Positions 32,501 through 35,832 of a DNA stretch of 35,832 nt are shown here, piece by piece. Under the pieces are notes generated by a model. That model was not told the origin of the DNA. It made no database searches and saw only the letters and a list, made by a program, of their open reading frames with translations. Numbering within the stretch: position 1 is the stretch's first letter; each line of letters starts with the position of its first letter. Source of the DNA: an uncultured Opitutia bacterium (GTDB taxonomy: Bacteria > Verrucomicrobiota > Verrucomicrobiia > Opitutales > UBA953); assembly GCA_903925205.1 (NCBI GenBank), contig CAIYEN010000102.1, positions 1 to 35,832 on the forward strand, written 5' to 3'. Made by a program: the position numbers and the translations under genes.

Positions 32501-32906
32501 ACACCTCGCCGCCAATTGCGTGGCCTGCCATCGCTTTGAATCCGACGAAGGCAGCGAAGTCGGTCCGCTGCTGAAGAAAGTCGGTGACCAACGGACCCCT
32601 GCGGAGTTGGCGGAGTCCTTGGTCAACCCTTCGGCTAAGCTTGTGCCTGGCTTTGGCTTTGAGACCTTGACGCTGAAGTCGGGGGAGGTGCTGAGTGGCA
32701 GCGTCATCAGCGAGGCCAAGCAGACCCTGCGTCTGCGCCAAGCAGATGGGACGATGAAAGACGTCGAAGTCGGTGCGATTGTCAGCCGGACGCAGCCGAT
32801 CTCAATCATGCCCCCCATGCTCGGGATTTTGTCCCCAGCGGAGGTGCGTGATGTCGTCGCCTACCTCGCGACGCTGAAGACGAAGGCCCCTAAGGCTAAG
32901 AAGTAG
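29559..32906 (+). CDS. PVC-type secreted beta-propeller, HEAT-repeat and c-haem protein
   Basis: A large (1115-residue) exported protein of a kind abundant in Planctomycetes and Verrucomicrobia. A short signal peptide ends near AAAEV. A glucose/sorbosone dehydrogenase-like beta-propeller covers about 20-430. It contains calcium-loop-like DHNGDGSVDWKD, DTNGDGVADK and DTDGDGVADV insertions near 105-185. HEAT-like helical repeats fill about 440-940. The C-terminal domain has one haem motif, C987-V-A-C990-H991, and a late Met-rich I-M-P-P-M that may supply the sixth ligand. It begins 10 bases after lutC. It may accept electrons from, or oxidise a sugar feeding, the rhamnose pathway; neither is shown. 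GTG at 29556 is an alternative start. Confidence 0.88.
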   Translation: MRSLFAPFAFSLGLAAAEVTPVKWSGAINVPDPVAVTVDEKGAVYVCATTRRKVADLDIREHTQWIADDQALTSPLEKEAFYKRVMAPGAMRGPQGSLKDHNGDGSVDWKDLIVHKERIYKLTDTNGDGVADKITVFAEGFNSVGAGIAAGVLYHDGWVYVTAQPDLWRLKDTDGDGVADVQELVVTGFGAHIAYAGHDMHGLRLGPDGRIYWTIGDKGTNVTSKEGKHFYFPHTGAVLRCEPDGTGFEVFASGIRNLQEIAFDELGNIIGVDNDADQPKERERLVYVVEGSDSGWRCHSQFMKLNSRWMRENIWQPAGAPDQPLCYTPPLANYSDGPAGFLREPGHALDGTLRGQFILDQFPNGKMDAFALQPAADSFKMVGLRTINQGIMGIGMAWGPDGKAYFADWIGGYPLDGKGAVWNMDVATKTDPVSKEILSLPLSAPLAKDRLLTLLGHPDQRVRVNATLRLDRLGAWADLLAVALNDKRERLARIHAIWGWGMGLRHGKLASLQGVTALLADADDEIRVQTLKVLSEGRLPPPSRLTLETEISDAVAEKMIAQLSSQNPRLRMQAGLTLGRLGLGRVGLAATPVPLGAFCHDAAADLKMPWLRHGLVMGLAGTQRPEDLLKLAQGQDAGQATFATLALARQRSPLLAQLLASPYQDVVNEAVRAIHDDEGIPTAQAALAQTLGRSALPATALRRVINQNLRDGSPAAATRILQWLRAQPESAPLVDEALQALLVFELPPVLDLVDGTAKRYTKRDRNALATVLRQGQPTLLAFENESLKATGVEILVRYGLDVPTADLLRLAKDTKVGAAVRLQVLRLLAAKTESPVAIKEALLAVTREGSETSLRIEGMQLLAQVDPASALSVARRFLDVAGSTLAEKQAAVRVLFASTEAEASQPRLALTNKLLQAKFNDSLRLDVFLAAQASPETAVQAALKRYQEATRQPVQLAAPGLPYELLVAGGDAVRGRTLTQEHLAANCVACHRFESDEGSEVGPLLKKVGDQRTPAELAESLVNPSAKLVPGFGFETLTLKSGEVLSGSVISEAKQTLRLRQADGTMKDVEVGAIVSRTQPISIMPPMLGILSPAEVRDVVAYLATLKTKAPKAKK

Positions 32907-32950
32907 ACCCTAGTTGGATGTAGGGTTGAACACTCAATCAATCGGGTGTT
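32907..32950 (+). other. Two small hairpins between the c-haem gene and the peptidase
   Basis: ACCCTA (32907-32912) pairs with TAGGGT (32921-32926), directly after the stop codon. AACAC (32929-32933) pairs with GTGTT (32946-32950). No T-run follows either. The first may mark the 3' end of the rhamnose/lactate transcript. The second covers the alternative GTG start of the peptidase gene. Confidence 0.35.
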
Positions 32951-32960
32951 TACTAGCTTC

Positions 32961-35198
32961 ATGCCCCTCCGCTGCTTATGGCTGCTGTTTCCCTGGGTTC
33001 TCTGCGCCCAAGCCCCTTCAACGAAGGTTTGGCAAAAACAGTTGGAGACGTGGAGTAGCACGATCAGCAATACCCGCTTGGAGAACGTCCAATGGTCGCC
33101 CGCGGGCGAGCGGCTGACTTACAGTTGGCGGACCCCCGAGGGCCGCACGGAATACAAACTCGTCGAGTGCGCGACGGGCCAAGTCACGTCAGCCTTTGAT
33201 GCCGAAGCCTTGGCGGCGGCCTTGCGGAAGGAAAGCAAACCCAAGGCCGACGCTCGTAACCTCGGGATCTCGCGGGTGCTGCCCCAGGATGACGGAAAAG
33301 TTTGGATCGAGGGCAGCGGCTTCGTCTGTACCTGGTCGCCGGATGGCGTGCTCGTTAAGCAGGACGCCAGCAAGGCCCCTGACCTAAAAGTTGCCCCCAC
33401 GGCCGGTCGCATTCGAAGCGTCGGCTCTTCACGGATGCTGAGTGCCTCCCGTTACGGTAGCAAATCCCCGGACGGCCTCTGGCGCGTGACCGTCACCGGC
33501 AACGAAGTGAGTGCGCTAGCGACCTCTGGGGAAAAGGTGGTCTACGCGGCGAGCGGTGGTAAAGCTACCCCGGCCCTCCCTCCCGGTTTCGCATGGAGTG
33601 GGCAACCGGCCTGGACTCCGGACGGTAAGCACTTCGCGCTCTGGGCGACGCGCGCGGTCCCGGTGCGCAAATACCTCGTGAAGGATTCGGTCAAGCAGAC
33701 CGAAAAGGAAATCGACTACGATAAGCCGGGGGACGACAAGACCCAGCAGCTGGCGTGTGTCTTTAGCCTGGCGGGCGGCTACCGCTTCCCCGGTGCCGAC
33801 GTCCTGCCTCTGGCCATGAATACGGACCGCTTGGACTGGACGCCCGACTCCCAGCGCCTGCGCTCCACCTATACCATCCGTGGCTTTACCGGTCATGGCA
33901 TCATTGAATTCGATGTGGGCACGAAGCAATGGCGCAAACTCCTGACAGAGGAGGATCCCAAGTTCGTCTTCACCTATGGCAGTTTTTATCGCTATGACTT
34001 GCCGGACGAGACGACCCTCTGGGTGTCCGAGCGCTCGGGCTGGACGCACCTCTACCGGGTCGATTTGCGCACGGGCGCGACGCTTAATGCGGTGACGGCG
34101 GGCGCTTGGGTCATGAAGGCCGTGCTGCAGGTGGATGAGGCGGCCAAGCAGGTGACCTTTGTTGGACTCGGTCGTAATGCTGGGGAAGACCCATATTACC
34201 GTCACGTCTACCGGGTCAATTTCGACGGCATGGGGCTCGTGCAGTTGACGCACGGCGACGGCACGCACGACGTCCAGTTTAGTCCTGGCCGTAAATACCT
34301 CGTGGACACCTATTCGCGGGTCGACCAAACGCCCCGCTTTGTTTTGCGGCGAACCTTGGATGGCCGGGAACTGGCGGTATTGGGGCAAGCCGATGACGCC
34401 CAGTTACGCGCGGCCGGCTGGGAGGCCCCGCGCCGTTTCGTCGCCAAGGATCGCGCCGGAAAGTTCGACATCCATGGCGTCATGGTGCGCCCCTATCCTT
34501 TTGACCCGCAGAAGAAGTACCCCGTTATCGAATACATCTACGCCGGGCCGCAGGATTCCTTCGTTCCCAAGTCGTTCAGTGTCTGGAGCAACGCTTTCCG
34601 CGAGGCTTCCCTGCAGGGCTTCTACGTCGTCCAGATCGATGGGCGTGGCACCTGGAATCGCGGGAAAGAGTTCCACCAAGAGGCTTGGCGGAACCTCGGC
34701 GATGCGGGTTTACCCGATCGGGTCGTCTGGCTGAAGGCGGCGAGCCGCGTAGAGCCAGCGATGGACCTTAAGCGGGTGGGCATCTTTGGCGGGTCGGCCG
34801 GTGGGCAGAACGCCGTCCATGCCTTGCTTCGTCATGGCGATTTCTACAAGGCCGCTGCCGCGGACTGCGGGTGCCACGACAACCGCGTCGATAAGCTCTG
34901 GTGGAATGAGCAGTGGATGGGCTATCCCATTGGCCCGTGGTATGCCGCCAATGCCTGCCTGACCGAAGCGGACAAACTCCAAGGCAAACTCTTCCTGACC
35001 GTCGGCGAATCCGATACGAACGTCGACGTGAAGTGCACGTATGACCTGCGCGACGCGCTCTTTGCTGCCGGCAAAAAAGACCTCGTGGAATTTACGGTCG
35101 TCCCCGGGGCGAACCACGGGGCCTGCGAACGGGGCGACATGCGCGAGAAGCGCTTGGACTTCTTCCAGCGCACGCTGGGCGGTCCCCTGCCCCGCTAA
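32961..35198 (+). CDS. Secreted S9-family peptidase (DPP-IV-like)
   Basis: A 745-residue prolyl-oligopeptidase-family serine peptidase. The signal peptide is about residues 1-17 (PLRCLWLLFPWVLCAQA). The N-terminal beta-propeller of the DPP-IV type covers about 30-480. The C-terminal alpha/beta-hydrolase domain has nucleophile S612 in GGSAGG, catalytic Asp near 685-691 (ESDTNVD) and His719 (ANHGA), in the right order. Such enzymes trim dipeptides from peptides in the periplasm, often after proline. A GTG at 32946 would add five residues; the ATG gives a cleaner signal peptide. No Shine-Dalgarno is seen. The link to the rhamnose genes is only positional. Confidence 0.93.
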   Translation: MPLRCLWLLFPWVLCAQAPSTKVWQKQLETWSSTISNTRLENVQWSPAGERLTYSWRTPEGRTEYKLVECATGQVTSAFDAEALAAALRKESKPKADARNLGISRVLPQDDGKVWIEGSGFVCTWSPDGVLVKQDASKAPDLKVAPTAGRIRSVGSSRMLSASRYGSKSPDGLWRVTVTGNEVSALATSGEKVVYAASGGKATPALPPGFAWSGQPAWTPDGKHFALWATRAVPVRKYLVKDSVKQTEKEIDYDKPGDDKTQQLACVFSLAGGYRFPGADVLPLAMNTDRLDWTPDSQRLRSTYTIRGFTGHGIIEFDVGTKQWRKLLTEEDPKFVFTYGSFYRYDLPDETTLWVSERSGWTHLYRVDLRTGATLNAVTAGAWVMKAVLQVDEAAKQVTFVGLGRNAGEDPYYRHVYRVNFDGMGLVQLTHGDGTHDVQFSPGRKYLVDTYSRVDQTPRFVLRRTLDGRELAVLGQADDAQLRAAGWEAPRRFVAKDRAGKFDIHGVMVRPYPFDPQKKYPVIEYIYAGPQDSFVPKSFSVWSNAFREASLQGFYVVQIDGRGTWNRGKEFHQEAWRNLGDAGLPDRVVWLKAASRVEPAMDLKRVGIFGGSAGGQNAVHALLRHGDFYKAAAADCGCHDNRVDKLWWNEQWMGYPIGPWYAANACLTEADKLQGKLFLTVGESDTNVDVKCTYDLRDALFAAGKKDLVEFTVVPGANHGACERGDMREKRLDFFQRTLGGPLPR

Positions 35199-35201
35199 TT
35201 T

Positions 35202-35732
35202 ATGCCGCACCACCCTCCCGGACTCATCGAGCTACGCTTGGCGAATGCCCATCAGCTCTTCAATACGATGGATCCGTCGCCCTTCCATGAGCGTGACCTC
35301 GACCATGACGCCGAAGAGTTCATCGTGAGTTGGGCCCGCGAGCAGGCGCCCGAATCCACCCTCCGCTTACGCATCGTCTTGAAGCAGGCCGCGGATGAAT
35401 CCGTGGCACGGATGGTTCAGGAATCGATCAAGCATTACTTCAGCTATCGGGCGGAAAACAGTCGCCGCGAGTTCCGGGAACTCCTCCGGGAAGGCCGGAC
35501 TTCCTTGCTCATCGGCTTGCTGTTCCTTGGGCTCATGCTCCTCGCCCGTAGTTTGGTGCCGCCGTCAGGGATGTGGAGTGACTGGCTCCGGGAGGGCCTG
35601 ATTATTAGCGGTTGGGTGGCCCTCTGGAAGCCGATCGACATTCACCTCTACCGCTGGTGGCCCGTCCGCCGGTTACGTCGCTTGCAGGACCGTCTGGCGG
35701 CCTGTCCGGTGGAGGTCGCCTTTGAGGCTTAA
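35202..35732 (+). CDS. Two-helix membrane protein of unknown function
   Basis: A 176-residue protein I cannot assign. The soluble N-terminal region (1-95) is acidic, with a MDPSPFHERDL segment and EEFIVSWAREQ. It includes an amphipathic E/R-rich helix at about 70-98. Two membrane helices follow (about 101-119 and 130-145), then a strongly basic stretch (YRWWPVRRLRRLQ near 150-162), which predicts a cytoplasmic C-terminus. It lies three bases after the peptidase stop, so the two are co-transcribed, and a terminator follows. No catalytic motif is apparent. Confidence 0.8.
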   Translation: MPHHPPGLIELRLANAHQLFNTMDPSPFHERDLDHDAEEFIVSWAREQAPESTLRLRIVLKQAADESVARMVQESIKHYFSYRAENSRREFRELLREGRTSLLIGLLFLGLMLLARSLVPPSGMWSDWLREGLIISGWVALWKPIDIHLYRWWPVRRLRRLQDRLAACPVEVAFEA

Positions 35733-35763
35733 GCCGCCGAGGGCATTGCGTGAAATGCTGAGG

Positions 35764-35788
35764 AAAATCGCGAAATAACGATTTTTTT
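35764..35788 (+). terminator. Rho-independent terminator after the peptidase pair
   Basis: AAAATCG (35764-35770) pairs with CGATTTT (35779-35785) around an eight-base loop, followed directly by more T (run of seven, 35782-35788). The stem is AT-rich but the U-tract is good. A TTGACA box (35800-35805) follows, possibly the -35 of a gene beyond the window; no clear -10 is reached before the end. Confidence 0.65.
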
Positions 35789-35832
35789 ACGATGTGGCAT
35801 TGACAGGGGGGAGTCCTGCCTCAATCCAAACC

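Noticed and set aside
21439-32906. A bacterial microcompartment locus for fucose/rhamnose, as known in PVC bacteria.
   Set aside because: No BMC shell-domain gene and no obvious encapsulation-peptide candidate was found; only the metabolic genes are present.

Overview
The window is GC-rich, gene-dense chromosomal DNA. It most resembles a verrucomicrobial genome, probably Opitutae-like, and certainly the PVC group. The reasons are a PVC-type secreted beta-propeller/HEAT/c-haem protein, a Bacillus-style rhamnose locus joined to lactate-oxidation genes, a full mreBCD-PBP2 rod-shape operon, and start sites that mostly lack a clear Shine-Dalgarno sequence. The taxonomic call is inference, since there is no rRNA gene. 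No gap between genes exceeds about 200 bases. I see no insertion sequence, integrase, prophage, rRNA gene or CRISPR array.

Region 1 (1-10.3 kb) is core metabolism and cell wall. It opens with glmS cut by the window edge, a small zinc-ribbon ORF whose end runs into a tRNA gene, and two tRNA-Lys genes (CUU and UUU anticodons). A minus-strand asd-rlmB pair follows, where RlmB lacks its usual N-terminal domain. A small cytoplasmic-looking L,D-transpeptidase faces the minus-strand mreB-mreC-mreD-mrdA operon. uppP, with an unusual N-terminal extension, lies upstream of mreB.

Region 2 (10.3-20.4 kb, plus strand) is trpB, yicC, an HU/IHF-family gene, hisS and murJ. It ends in the most striking item: a 1309-residue membrane-bound single-module nonribosomal peptide synthetase, with a 4'-phosphopantetheinyl transferase one base downstream. 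The synthetase has an adenylation domain, a carrier domain, and three membrane-flanked hexapeptide-repeat domains. This is the architecture of epsilon-poly-L-lysine synthetase (Pls), so the pair is a plausible self-contained poly-amino-acid or isopeptide system. A lipoprotein N-acetylmuramoyl-L-alanine amidase abuts it tail to tail.

Region 3 (21.3-32.9 kb, plus strand) is a continuous L-rhamnose to pyruvate cluster. It holds a DeoR-family regulator with a promoter and candidate operator, a stand-alone class II aldolase, rhamnulokinase, the fused rhamnulose-1-phosphate aldolase/lactaldehyde dehydrogenase, LutA-LutB-LutC, and the PVC-type c-haem protein. The expected flow is rhamnulose to rhamnulose-1-phosphate, then dihydroxyacetone phosphate plus L-lactaldehyde, then L-lactate, then pyruvate. 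Rhamnose isomerase, mutarotase, transporter and microcompartment shell genes are not in the window.

Region 4 (32.9-35.8 kb) is a secreted S9-family (DPP-IV-like) peptidase and a small two-helix membrane protein of unknown function, closed by a rho-independent terminator.
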